Shown: positions 1 through 6,153 of the stretch, piece after piece
Numbering within the stretch: the first letter of the stretch is position 1
Layout of the letters: each line of letters starts with the position of its first letter
Source: Candidatus Eiseniibacteriota bacterium
GTDB taxonomy: Bacteria > Eisenbacteria > RBG-16-71-46 > SZUA-252
Length of the DNA: 8,202 nucleotides
Direction: 5' to 3'
NCBI GenBank assembly: GCA_016880395.1
Contig: JAEHDN010000034.1
Coordinates: 1-8,202, forward strand
Notes under the pieces: model-generated
Databases searched by the model: none
The model's input: the letters and a program-made list of their open reading frames with translations, nothing else
What the model was told of the DNA's origin: nothing
Position numbers and translations under genes: made by a program

Positions 1-284
1 AGCGCCGTGCCGGAGTTCGCGGCGTAGAGCACACGGTCGCTCTCCCTGGGCGATCCTCCGCGGATGACCCAGGCGCCCGACCCGATCGCGCGCACCGGCA
101 CGCCGAGCGCACGGATCATGCCGAGCGCGGCCCTCGCGTCGGCTCCGTCGTTACCCCCCTCGATGCGCGTGACACCCCGCGCGATCGCGCCGAGGAGGAT
201 CAGTCGCTGCGTGATCGACTTGTCCCCCGGCACCGCGCACGCCCCGCGGAGCGGGCCCGACGGACGGAGCGCCGCGCGGCTCAA
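1..284 (-). CDS. aroA: 3-phosphoshikimate 1-carboxyvinyltransferase (EPSP synthase), N-terminal part; 3' end outside window
   Basis: EPSP synthase joins shikimate-3-phosphate and phosphoenolpyruvate in the cytoplasmic shikimate pathway, the step before chorismate synthase. The 94 visible codons carry the family signature PGDKSITQR at residues 19-27. Lys22, Ser23 and Arg27 match the numbering of the E. coli enzyme. An NSGTAL segment follows near residue 90, corresponding to the family's (G)NSGT/NAGT loop. The start is TTG at 284-282, whose last two bases are shared with the TGA stop of tyrA (TTGA). A GAGGAG ribosome-binding site lies at 293-298, 8 bases upstream. The match to E. coli N-terminal numbering supports this unusual start, and no ATG or GTG start fits as well. 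The gene is translationally coupled to tyrA and continues beyond base 1, so the C-terminal half of the enzyme cannot be judged. Family assignment is firm from the motif. Confidence 0.9.
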   Translation of the reverse strand, partial: MSRAALRPSGPLRGACAVPGDKSITQRLILLGAIARGVTRIEGGNDGADARAALGMIRALGVPVRAIGSGAWVIRGGSPRESDRVLYAANSGTA

Positions 285-1117
285 CGCACGAGCTCCTCGC
301 GGAACTGCCGCGCCTCGTCGAGGAGGGACGCCAGCTCGGGTCCGTTCTCGGCGAGCGCGTGGCGGAGCCGGCGCACTTCCCGCTCGAGCAGCTCGAGCGC
401 CGGAAGGAGCTTCGGCGCGTTGATCGCGAGGGTCTCGGTGGAGGAGCCGAGCGATGCGGGACGGGTCGCATCGGTCAGGAGGGCGCGCGACGCGGGCGCG
501 AGGAGCCGTGTCAGGCTGCCGGTCCTCCGGAGCGTCCGCACGAGCGCGGCCGCGGAGAGAATCGGGAGATCGTGCGTCAAGGCGAACAGCGCATCGTGGA
601 GCGTCGGGGCCACGGACGCAGGCAGCGCGCCGATCGAGGTCCACATCGCGGCGACGCGGGCGCCCGGCGGTCCCGGATCGGTGGCGCTGCCGAGGAGCAC
701 CGACGCGCCGCGAAAGCGCGCCGCACCGGGTGCATCCTCGTCGGATGCCGGAACCGGATGCGCGGGAACGAACCGCGAAAGAATCCCCGCCCGCGACGCG
801 GCCGCCACGGACGGGAGCATGACCGGAGCGAGATCGGTGAGGATCGCCTCCCGAGGGAGCGCGGCCGCGACCCTCGCGATCGTCTCGGGTGCGCGCACCG
901 GGGGAACCGCGAGGGCCACGATCTCGACGGAGGGATCGATCGCCTCGAGCGAGTCGAGCACGGGGTCCACCACGCCGGCGCGGAGCGCGGCGTCGCGGGC
1001 GGCGGGATCGGGATCGTAGCCGGCCGCCGGCGCGCCTTGGGGCCGGGCGCGAAGGGCGAGGGCGAGGGAGATCCCGTCCCGCCCGAGGCCGACGATGAGA
1101 GTCCGTTCCGGGGTCAC
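281..1117 (-). CDS. tyrA: Prephenate dehydrogenase family protein (TyrA type) with altered catalytic motifs
   Basis: This 278-residue protein belongs to the NAD(P)-dependent prephenate/arogenate dehydrogenase family of tyrosine synthesis. A Rossmann glycine motif GLGRDG is at residues 10-15, and Asp35 sits at the end of strand 2 where NAD is usually bound. HPVPAS (120-125) corresponds to the usual HPMAGS, and DATR (216-219) matches the conserved TR before the C-terminal helices. The length is normal for a stand-alone enzyme with no chorismate mutase or ACT domain. Two motifs differ from the family. The usual D-x-GS-V-K is TDLAPVM (94-100), without Ser and Lys. The usual SHLPH reads HDLPI (182-186) when the LP is aligned. 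The start is GTG at 1117, overlapping the hisC stop by four bases (GTGA); the open frame continues upstream only as a shadow of hisC. The place between hisC and aroA strongly supports an aromatic-pathway role, but activity and substrate (prephenate or arogenate) are uncertain. Confidence 0.8.
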   Translation of the reverse strand: MTPERTLIVGLGRDGISLALALRARPQGAPAAGYDPDPAARDAALRAGVVDPVLDSLEAIDPSVEIVALAVPPVRAPETIARVAAALPREAILTDLAPVMLPSVAAASRAGILSRFVPAHPVPASDEDAPGAARFRGASVLLGSATDPGPPGARVAAMWTSIGALPASVAPTLHDALFALTHDLPILSAAALVRTLRRTGSLTRLLAPASRALLTDATRPASLGSSTETLAINAPKLLPALELLEREVRRLRHALAENGPELASLLDEARQFREELVR

Positions 1118-2214
1118 ACGATCCGGCGAAGGACCTCGACGAGGCGCTCGTTCTCCCCCGGTGAGCCCACGCTGATTCGAGCGTACTCCGGGGCCAGGCC
1201 GAACGGGATCATCGGCCGGATGATCACTCCCTGGCGCTCGAGCGCGCGCGCCGCCTCCACCGCGGAGCCGGGAAACCGCGCGAGGACGAAGTTGGCCCAG
1301 CTCGGGGTGATCTCGAGACCGAGCCGCGGCAGCTCCCTCCGGTAATACGCGAGGCCGGTCGCGTTCATTTCCCGGCTTCGGCGCACCTGATCGGCGTCGC
1401 CAAGACTGGCGCGAGCGGCTGCCTCGCCCACCGTCGTCACGTTGAATGGAAGTCGCACGCGGTGGACCATGGACGCGAGCTCCGGCGTGAAGAAGCCGTA
1501 CCCCACGCGGAGTCCCGCGAGCGCGTGGATCTTCGAGAACGTGCGCAGCACCGCCACCCGCCGGCCCCGCCGCAGATGCTCGATGCCGTCGGGATAATCG
1601 GGGTCGGTGACGTACTCGAAGTAGGCCTCGTCGAGGATCGTCAGGACGTGCTCGGGCACGTGCCGAAAGTAGTCCTCGAGCGCGTTCCGCCCCACGATGG
1701 TGCCGGTGGGATTGTCGGGGTTGGCGAAGTAGACGAGCTTCGTGCGCTCGTTCACCGCCGCCAGCATGGCCTTTGGATCGTGGTGCAGGTTCCGCCCGGG
1801 CACGCGCACGACCGTGCCTCCAGCGACCTTGACCGCGATGGCGAACATGACGAACGAGGGGTTCGACATGACCGCCTCGTCCCCCGGCCCGAGGTGGATG
1901 CGGCAGAGCACGTCGATGAGGTCGTTCGAGCCCGAGCCGACCGCGATCCGGTCGGCCGGGACGTCCCAGTGCGCGCTCAGCGCCTCGCGCAGGTAGTAGC
2001 AGCTGCCGTCGGGATAGCGATTGCCCGCACGCGCGGTCTCCTCGATCGCGCGGAGGGCGTGCGGGGAGGGGCCGAGCGGGTTCTCGTTGGAGGCGAGCTT
2101 GATGGCGCCTGAAATGCCCAGCTCCCGCTCCAGCTCCTCGATCGGCTTGCCGGGCACGTAGGGCTGGAGGGAGCGGATCTCGTTTCGGATCGAATCCACT
2201 GCCGGGAAGGCCAT
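1114..2214 (-). CDS. hisC: Histidinol-phosphate aminotransferase (HisC-type class I/II PLP aminotransferase)
   Basis: A PLP-dependent aminotransferase of 366 residues. HisC converts imidazole-acetol phosphate and glutamate to histidinol phosphate; many homologues also transaminate aromatic keto acids or prephenate. Visible landmarks are LASNENPLGPSP (40-51), NPDNPTG (165-171), DEAY (195-198) and TFSK (225-228), with Lys228 as the PLP Schiff-base lysine. LAGLRVGY (232-239) gives Arg236 and is followed by a normal C-terminal domain ending at ISVGSPGENERL. I chose ATG 2214 because a GGAGG site (2221-2225) lies 6 bases upstream and the protein then begins at the usual distance from the LQPYVPGKP segment. 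An alternative ATG at 2250 would add 12 residues and overlap the rluB stop as ATGA, but it has no ribosome-binding site. With tyrA and aroA directly downstream and no other his genes in the window, a role in Tyr/Phe synthesis, alone or in addition to histidine, is a reasonable inference. Confidence 0.92.
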   Translation of the reverse strand: MAFPAVDSIRNEIRSLQPYVPGKPIEELERELGISGAIKLASNENPLGPSPHALRAIEETARAGNRYPDGSCYYLREALSAHWDVPADRIAVGSGSNDLIDVLCRIHLGPGDEAVMSNPSFVMFAIAVKVAGGTVVRVPGRNLHHDPKAMLAAVNERTKLVYFANPDNPTGTIVGRNALEDYFRHVPEHVLTILDEAYFEYVTDPDYPDGIEHLRRGRRVAVLRTFSKIHALAGLRVGYGFFTPELASMVHRVRLPFNVTTVGEAAARASLGDADQVRRSREMNATGLAYYRRELPRLGLEITPSWANFVLARFPGSAVEAARALERQGVIIRPMIPFGLAPEYARISVGSPGENERLVEVLRRIV

Positions 2215-2220
2215 CGGGAT

Positions 2221-2225
2221 CCTCC
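2221..2225 (-). promoter_or_regulatory. Ribosome-binding site of hisC
   Basis: A perfect GGAGG on the minus strand lies 6 bases before the ATG at 2214. It decides that start over the upstream ATG at 2250, which has no purine-rich site before it but overlaps the preceding stop codon as ATGA. Confidence 0.7.
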
Positions 2226-2246
2226 GTTCCGCGCCAGTTTGGATGT

Positions 2247-2990
2247 TCATCGAAGTGTAGCACCGCGCCCGCCCCGCCGGAAGGCGCTCCGCCGGAGTGC
2301 TTCCACCTCGGTCGGTGTGAGCTGTCGGGTGGCTCCAGGGCGAAGCGTTCCCAGGTGGATCGCTCCGAATTGGATACGAAGGAGGCGCTGCACGTCGAGC
2401 CCCGCCGCCTGCGCCAGCCGGCGCGCCTCGCGCTTTCTTCCCTCGCCGAGGTCCATGAGGATGACTCCGAGGCTCCGCTCGATCCCCTCGTACTCCACGC
2501 GGACGGGGGCGACGTGGACTCCTTCGACCTCGGCGCCCGCCGCGAGGAGGCGGAGCGCGGGCGGATCGGGGGCGGGCCGGACCCAGAGCCGATAGCGGCG
2601 CAGGATCCCGGATCGCGGGTGGAGGAGCGCTTCCGAGAGATCCCCGTCGTCGGTCAGGAGGAGGAGCCCCTCGGACTCGTGGTCGAGCCGTCCCACGGTG
2701 TGGAGCCCGCGGGCGCGCTCGCCCAGGGCGTCGAAGATGGTCGTCTTTCCGCCCTGGCTCCTGCGGCTGACGAGGAATCCTCGGGGCTTGTGGTAGGCGA
2801 GGTAGCGGTGCTCCTCGGGAAGGCGGACCGGCGCTCCGTCGAGGGTCACGCGATCCGCGGCGGGATCGATGTCCACGCCCATGCCGTGCGGCGGTGCGCC
2901 GTTCACGAGCACACGACCGTCACGGATCCACCCGTCGGCCTGGCGGCGCGAGCCTTGAGCGCCGCGCGCGAGAAACTGGTTAAGCCGCAC
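2247..2990 (-). CDS. rluB: RsuA/RluB-family rRNA pseudouridine synthase
   Basis: A 247-residue pseudouridine synthase of the RsuA/RluB/RluE/RluF group, which isomerises a specific uridine in ribosomal RNA. The N-terminal S4 RNA-binding domain is clear: RLNQFLARGAQGSRRQAD at residues 2-19 and GRVLVNG at 25-31. The catalytic domain starts near HKPRG (67-71). It contains GRLDHESEGLLLLTDDGDL at 100-118, with Asp103 as the expected nucleophile. Length and domain order are those of RluB, which modifies the decoding-distant 23S rRNA site. RluB next to scpAB is a widely conserved neighbourhood, so I favour RluB over RsuA. The start is GTG 2990: an in-frame TGA lies a few codons upstream and the S4 domain begins at residue 2. 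It overlaps the scpB end by 11 bases. No well-spaced ribosome-binding site is visible, so translation probably depends on coupling to scpB. Confidence 0.9.
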   Translation of the reverse strand: MRLNQFLARGAQGSRRQADGWIRDGRVLVNGAPPHGMGVDIDPAADRVTLDGAPVRLPEEHRYLAYHKPRGFLVSRRSQGGKTTIFDALGERARGLHTVGRLDHESEGLLLLTDDGDLSEALLHPRSGILRRYRLWVRPAPDPPALRLLAAGAEVEGVHVAPVRVEYEGIERSLGVILMDLGEGRKREARRLAQAAGLDVQRLLRIQFGAIHLGTLRPGATRQLTPTEVEALRRSAFRRGGRGATLR

Positions 2991-3618
2991 CCTCGGGGCT
3001 CATCGCCTCCTCCTCCGCAGCCGGAGTGGGCGCTTGCGTCGCGTCGCCTGTCGGCAGCGCCTCGTCGACGTCGCCGTGCAGCCGCTCGCGCTCTTCGAGG
3101 ACGCTTCCCAGCTCCTTCAGCTCCGGGAGATCGCTGAGATCGTTGATCCCCATGTAGGAGAGGAAATCGGGCGTCGTTCCATAGAGGAGCGGACGTCCCA
3201 CAGCCTTCGAGCGGCCGCGGATCAGGACGAGGTTCCGCTCGAGCAGGGTGTGGAGGGAGCCGCCGGAATCGACGCCGCGGATCCCGTCGATCTCGACTTT
3301 CGTGATCGGCTGCTTGTAGGCCACGATCGCGAGGGTCTCGAGCCCGGCGCGCGACAGGCGTGCCTTGCGCCTCGAGCGGAGCATCGCCTCGATCCAGGGA
3401 GCGCACTCTCGGCGTGAGAGGATCTGGTATCCACCCGCGATCTCGGCCAATGCCACGCCCCGGTCGCTCTCCTCGTACTCGCGCCCCAGCTCCGCGAGGA
3501 GGGCGCTTACCTCGGCGGCATCCGGTCCGTCCATGACCTCGACGAGCGTCGCGAGCGGAACCGGCGCGTCGCAGGCGAAGAGAAGGGCCTCGAGGATCTG
3601 TTTCGGCGTCGGTGTCAC
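2980..3618 (-). CDS. scpB: Segregation and condensation protein B (ScpB)
   Basis: ScpB is the winged-helix dimer that, with the kleisin ScpA, binds the Smc head domains in bacterial condensin and helps organise and segregate the chromosome. The 212-residue product has the first winged-helix unit from about residue 6 (KQILEALLFACDAPVPL) and the diagnostic second unit. The latter includes LETLAIVAYKQPITKVEI (93-110), IRGVDS (113-118) and VGRPLLYGTTPDFLSYMGI (140-158), then the DLSDLPEL segment. A Pro/Glu-rich tail of about 30 residues follows and looks disordered. The start is GTG 3618, because GGAGG lies 7 bases upstream and the stop of scpA overlaps it as GTGA. The open frame continues 20 codons further up, but that part is scpA read in another frame. 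The tight overlap fits the need for a fixed ScpA:ScpB ratio. Confidence 0.96.
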   Translation of the reverse strand: MTPTPKQILEALLFACDAPVPLATLVEVMDGPDAAEVSALLAELGREYEESDRGVALAEIAGGYQILSRRECAPWIEAMLRSRRKARLSRAGLETLAIVAYKQPITKVEIDGIRGVDSGGSLHTLLERNLVLIRGRSKAVGRPLLYGTTPDFLSYMGINDLSDLPELKELGSVLEERERLHGDVDEALPTGDATQAPTPAAEEEAMSPEGAA

Positions 3619-4487
3619 TTGTCCACCTCCTCTCCCGCGTGGGTCTCTTCGATGAGCTCCGGCCGGTCTCCGAGCCACTGGATCCAGATGGGCCCGAAGA
3701 GCGATTCCTGGGTCGCGCCGATGGTCCCCTGCTTGAGCAGCTCGAGCAGCCCGAGGAATGCGGTGATCTTCTCGATCCGGGTCACGAACGACTCGAGCAG
3801 CTCCTCGAAGAGGAGCTTCGGGCGGGCCGCGAGCTGCGTGCGCATGAGGCCGATCGCTTCCTCGAGGCTGATCGGCTCGGCGTGCACCGTGTGCACGATC
3901 GGAGGCACCTGCCGCGCGAGCACCCCCTTCAGCGCGTCGAGCAGCCGGAACATGCTGACCGGCAGGAGCTCGCGCGACTCCGGATCCTCGAGCTGCGCCG
4001 GAGCCCCCCGGTCCCAGTGGAGCCGCCGCTCGGATTCGAGCCTCAGGAGATCCTGCGCCGCCGCCTTGAACCGGCTGTACTCGAGGAGCTGGCGCACCAG
4101 CACCTCGCGCGGATCCTCTTCCTCCTCCTCGGCCACGGCCGGAGGGAGGAGCATGCGCGCCTTGATGCGCATGAGGGTCGCGGCCATGACCAGGAACTCC
4201 CCCGCCACCTCGAGATCCAGCTCACGCATCAGCTCGAGTGTGTCGAGGTACTGCCGGGTGATCCTCGCGATCGGGATGTCGCGGATGTCGATCTCGTTCT
4301 GCTGGATGAGATGGAGCAGGAGATCGAGCGGCCCCTCGAACACCGGGACGCGCACGCGAATGGACGAATGCCCCTCGGGGCGCGCATCCCCGGCGCTCGA
4401 GGCGGCGGCCGTTTCGGGGACCGCCGCAGCCTCGGCGACGGTCGCCCGCTCGGCCCGATCTGACGGTCCGGCCGGTTCCTCGCTCAT
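3615..4487 (-). CDS. scpA: Segregation and condensation protein A (ScpA, kleisin)
   Basis: ScpA is the kleisin that bridges the two Smc heads and recruits ScpB. The family signature is at residues 50-61 (FEGPLDLLLHLI), followed by EIDIRDIPIARITRQYL (65-81). EFLVMAATLMRIKARMLLP (97-115) forms the N-terminal Smc-neck-binding helices. A run of five glutamates (120-124) begins the acidic linker. The C-terminal winged helix, which contacts the Smc cap, covers about residues 210-275 (EAIGLMRTQL, ITAFLGLLELLKQG). At 290 residues it is slightly longer than many ScpA proteins because of an Ala/Glu/Pro-rich extension over residues 1-42 with no recognisable fold. The start is ATG 4487, sharing ATGA with the trpS stop. 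A GGAGG lies about 13 bases upstream, which is farther than ideal, so coupling is likely. Confidence 0.96.
   Translation of the reverse strand: MSEEPAGPSDRAERATVAEAAAVPETAAASSAGDARPEGHSSIRVRVPVFEGPLDLLLHLIQQNEIDIRDIPIARITRQYLDTLELMRELDLEVAGEFLVMAATLMRIKARMLLPPAVAEEEEEDPREVLVRQLLEYSRFKAAAQDLLRLESERRLHWDRGAPAQLEDPESRELLPVSMFRLLDALKGVLARQVPPIVHTVHAEPISLEEAIGLMRTQLAARPKLLFEELLESFVTRIEKITAFLGLLELLKQGTIGATQESLFGPIWIQWLGDRPELIEETHAGEEVDK
3626..3630 (-). promoter_or_regulatory. Ribosome-binding site of scpB
   Basis: GGAGG, extended to GGAGGTGG towards the start, lies 7 bases before the GTG at 3618 and inside the last codons of scpA. It supports the GTG over any upstream start and suggests strong initiation in addition to coupling. 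Confidence 0.75.
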
Positions 4488-5479
4488 GGCAGCTTCATCG
4501 CCTCCCGGACTTCCTCCATCGTGCGCCGCGCGATCGCGCGCGCGCGCTCCTCACCGTGCTTCAACGCCTCGTCCACCCGCTTGGGATGGGCCTCGAGCTC
4601 CCGGCGCCGCTCGCGGAACGGTGCGAGCTGCTCCGCGAGGACGGCGGCAAGATCCTTCTTGTCGGCGACGCAGCCGAGCTGGCCGGCGCGGCACAGCTCC
4701 GCGACCCGCGGCGCCGCGGCCGCGTTGAAGGCCCGATGATACGCGAAGACGACGCATCCGTCCGGATTCCCCGGATCGGTCGCGCGAATTTTCTTCGGAT
4801 CCGTATAGGCGGTCCGGATCTTGGCGGCAATGTCCTCCGGGGAATCGGAGAGAAGAACCGTGTTTCCAAGCGACTTGCTCATGCGCCGCCCGTCGAGGCC
4901 CGGCACCCGCGGGAAGTGGGTGAGCTTCGCCTCGGGTACGGGAAAGACCTCGCCGTAGAGGGCGTTGAACTTCCGCGCGATCTCCCGCGTCAGCTCGACA
5001 TGCGGCACCTGGTCTTCCCCGACCGGAACCAGGTTCGCCTTGTAGAGCAGGATGTCCGCCGCCTGGAGCACCGGATAGCCCAGGTGCCCGTAGCTCACCG
5101 TCTCCTCGAGATGGAGATCGCGGATCTGCTCCTTCACGGTCGGATTCCGCTCGAGGCGGCTCGTCGTGACGAGCATGGAGAAGAGCAGGTGCAGCTCCGC
5201 GTGCTCCTTCACGCGCGACTGGATGAAGACCGGGCTCTTCTCCGGATCGATCCCGGCGGCGAGCCAGTCGATCACCATCTCGCGCGTGTTCGTCTCGAGC
5301 TGGTCGACGTGCTCGTAGTCGGTGGTGAGCGCGTGCCAGTCGGCGACCATGTGGAGGTTGTCCGACGTGTCCTGGAGCGCCACCCAGTTCTGGAGCGCGC
5401 CGAGATAGTTCCCGAGGTGGAGCTTCCCCGTCGGCCGCATTCCGCTCAGGATGCGGGGCCGTGCCGGCGCGGCGGTCAC
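4484..5479 (-). CDS. trpS: Tryptophanyl-tRNA synthetase
   Basis: A class I aminoacyl-tRNA synthetase charging tRNA-Trp, 331 residues, the usual bacterial size. The HIGH-type motif reads HLGN at residues 21-24 within SGMRPTGKLHLGNYLGAL. QAADIL (139-144) holds Asp142, equivalent to the Asp that recognises the tryptophan indole. GEDQ (154-157) is the family's ATP/Trp-site loop. The KMSKS motif appears as RMSKS (199-203), a conservative K-to-R change at its first position. The C-terminal helical anticodon-binding region ends at EVREAMKLP. The start is GTG 5479, overlapping the upstream protease stop as GTGA. The frame stays open for 188 more codons upstream, but that stretch is a shadow of the protease gene. 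No convincing ribosome-binding site is seen, so translation is probably coupled to the preceding gene. There is no sign of a T-box or other tRNA-sensing leader upstream. Confidence 0.97.
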   Translation of the reverse strand: MTAAPARPRILSGMRPTGKLHLGNYLGALQNWVALQDTSDNLHMVADWHALTTDYEHVDQLETNTREMVIDWLAAGIDPEKSPVFIQSRVKEHAELHLLFSMLVTTSRLERNPTVKEQIRDLHLEETVSYGHLGYPVLQAADILLYKANLVPVGEDQVPHVELTREIARKFNALYGEVFPVPEAKLTHFPRVPGLDGRRMSKSLGNTVLLSDSPEDIAAKIRTAYTDPKKIRATDPGNPDGCVVFAYHRAFNAAAAPRVAELCRAGQLGCVADKKDLAAVLAEQLAPFRERRRELEAHPKRVDEALKHGEERARAIARRTMEEVREAMKLP

Positions 5480-6117
5480 AGGAGTCCGCCCGTGAAGAGC
5501 GAGCCGAGCGTGTGCTGGAACGGCGCCACGACGATTCCGATCACGCTCACCCCCGAGATCGATCCCAGGACGATCAGTGCCAGGAGGACCATGGGACCGA
5601 TCGCCTCGAACTGCTGGAAGCGCGCCGCGGCGATCGGGCTGAGAAGGCCGGTCAGCACTCTCGAGCCGTCGAGCGGGAAGATCGGGATCATGTTGAACGC
5701 GGCGAGCCCGAGGTTCAGGTAGACCGCGAGCACGACCATGTTCACGAGCGCCTGCTCGGCAGGGCTCGAGAACGTGTGCGAGGCCGCGTTCATCAGGCGG
5801 AGCAGCATCCCGAAGGCGAACGCGAGGATCACGTTCGAGACGGGGCCCGCGAGCGCGATCCACATCATGTCGCGGCGCGGGTGCTTCAAGTAGCGCGCGT
5901 CCACGGGCACGGGCTTGGCCCAGCCGATGTGGGGCGGAATGATGAAGACGAGCGCTCCGAGCGGGTCGAGGTGCGCGAGGGGGTTGAGCGTGAGCCGCCC
6001 GAGGAGCTTGGCGGTAGGATCCCCGAGCCGCATCGCCATCCATCCGTGCGCGGCCTCGTGGAACGAGAGCGCGAACAGGAGCGGAGGGATGAGAAGCACC
6101 AGCTGGATCGGATTCAC
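5476..6117 (-). CDS. M50-family site-2-type membrane metalloprotease
   Basis: An intramembrane zinc protease homologue of the short, PDZ-less M50 group (YwhC-like), 213 residues. The first hydrophobic segment (residues 4-19) leads into the zinc motif HEAAH at 20-24, with Glu21 as the catalytic base. HLDPLG (49-54) is the second family motif and GPVSN (91-95) the third. FNMIPIFPLDGSRV (141-154) carries Asp150, the third zinc ligand, so all expected ligands are present. Further hydrophobic stretches at about 85-108, 124-145 and 170-198 fit a four- to five-helix membrane protein. The start is GTG 6117 with two GGAGG sites, 4 and 10 bases upstream (6122-6126 and 6128-6132). The substrate is unknown; family members cut membrane-anchored regulators or signal-peptide remnants. 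Its place directly before trpS-scpA-scpB recurs in several phyla and need not mean a shared pathway. It is 36 bases downstream of the M16-like gene. Confidence 0.93.
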   Translation of the reverse strand: MNPIQLVLLIPPLLFALSFHEAAHGWMAMRLGDPTAKLLGRLTLNPLAHLDPLGALVFIIPPHIGWAKPVPVDARYLKHPRRDMMWIALAGPVSNVILAFAFGMLLRLMNAASHTFSSPAEQALVNMVVLAVYLNLGLAAFNMIPIFPLDGSRVLTGLLSPIAAARFQQFEAIGPMVLLALIVLGSISGVSVIGIVVAPFQHTLGSLFTGGLL

Positions 6118-6153
6118 GCGCCCTCCCCCTCCCTCGTCACGCCCCCGAGGACG

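Noticed and set aside
1118..2263. The tyrA frame stays open upstream to 2263, suggesting a 660-residue fusion.
   Set aside because: The upstream part is hisC read in another frame (Arg/Ala/Gly-rich, no domain). The GTG at 1117 directly precedes the Rossmann motif and overlaps the hisC stop.
281..2263. Possible horizontal transfer or island in the aromatic gene block.
   Set aside because: Base composition and start-codon use look the same as in the neighbouring genes; no tRNA, direct repeats or integrase were seen.
3619..4728. Plus-strand Ser/Arg-rich open frame opposite scpA and the end of trpS.
   Set aside because: The serine runs are the reverse of Glu/Leu-rich codons in scpA; there is no motif, and scpA is unambiguous.
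5480..6043. Possible 188-residue N-terminal extension of trpS.
   Set aside because: It overlaps the M50 protease frame, is low-complexity, and the normal TrpS N-terminus begins at GTG 5479.
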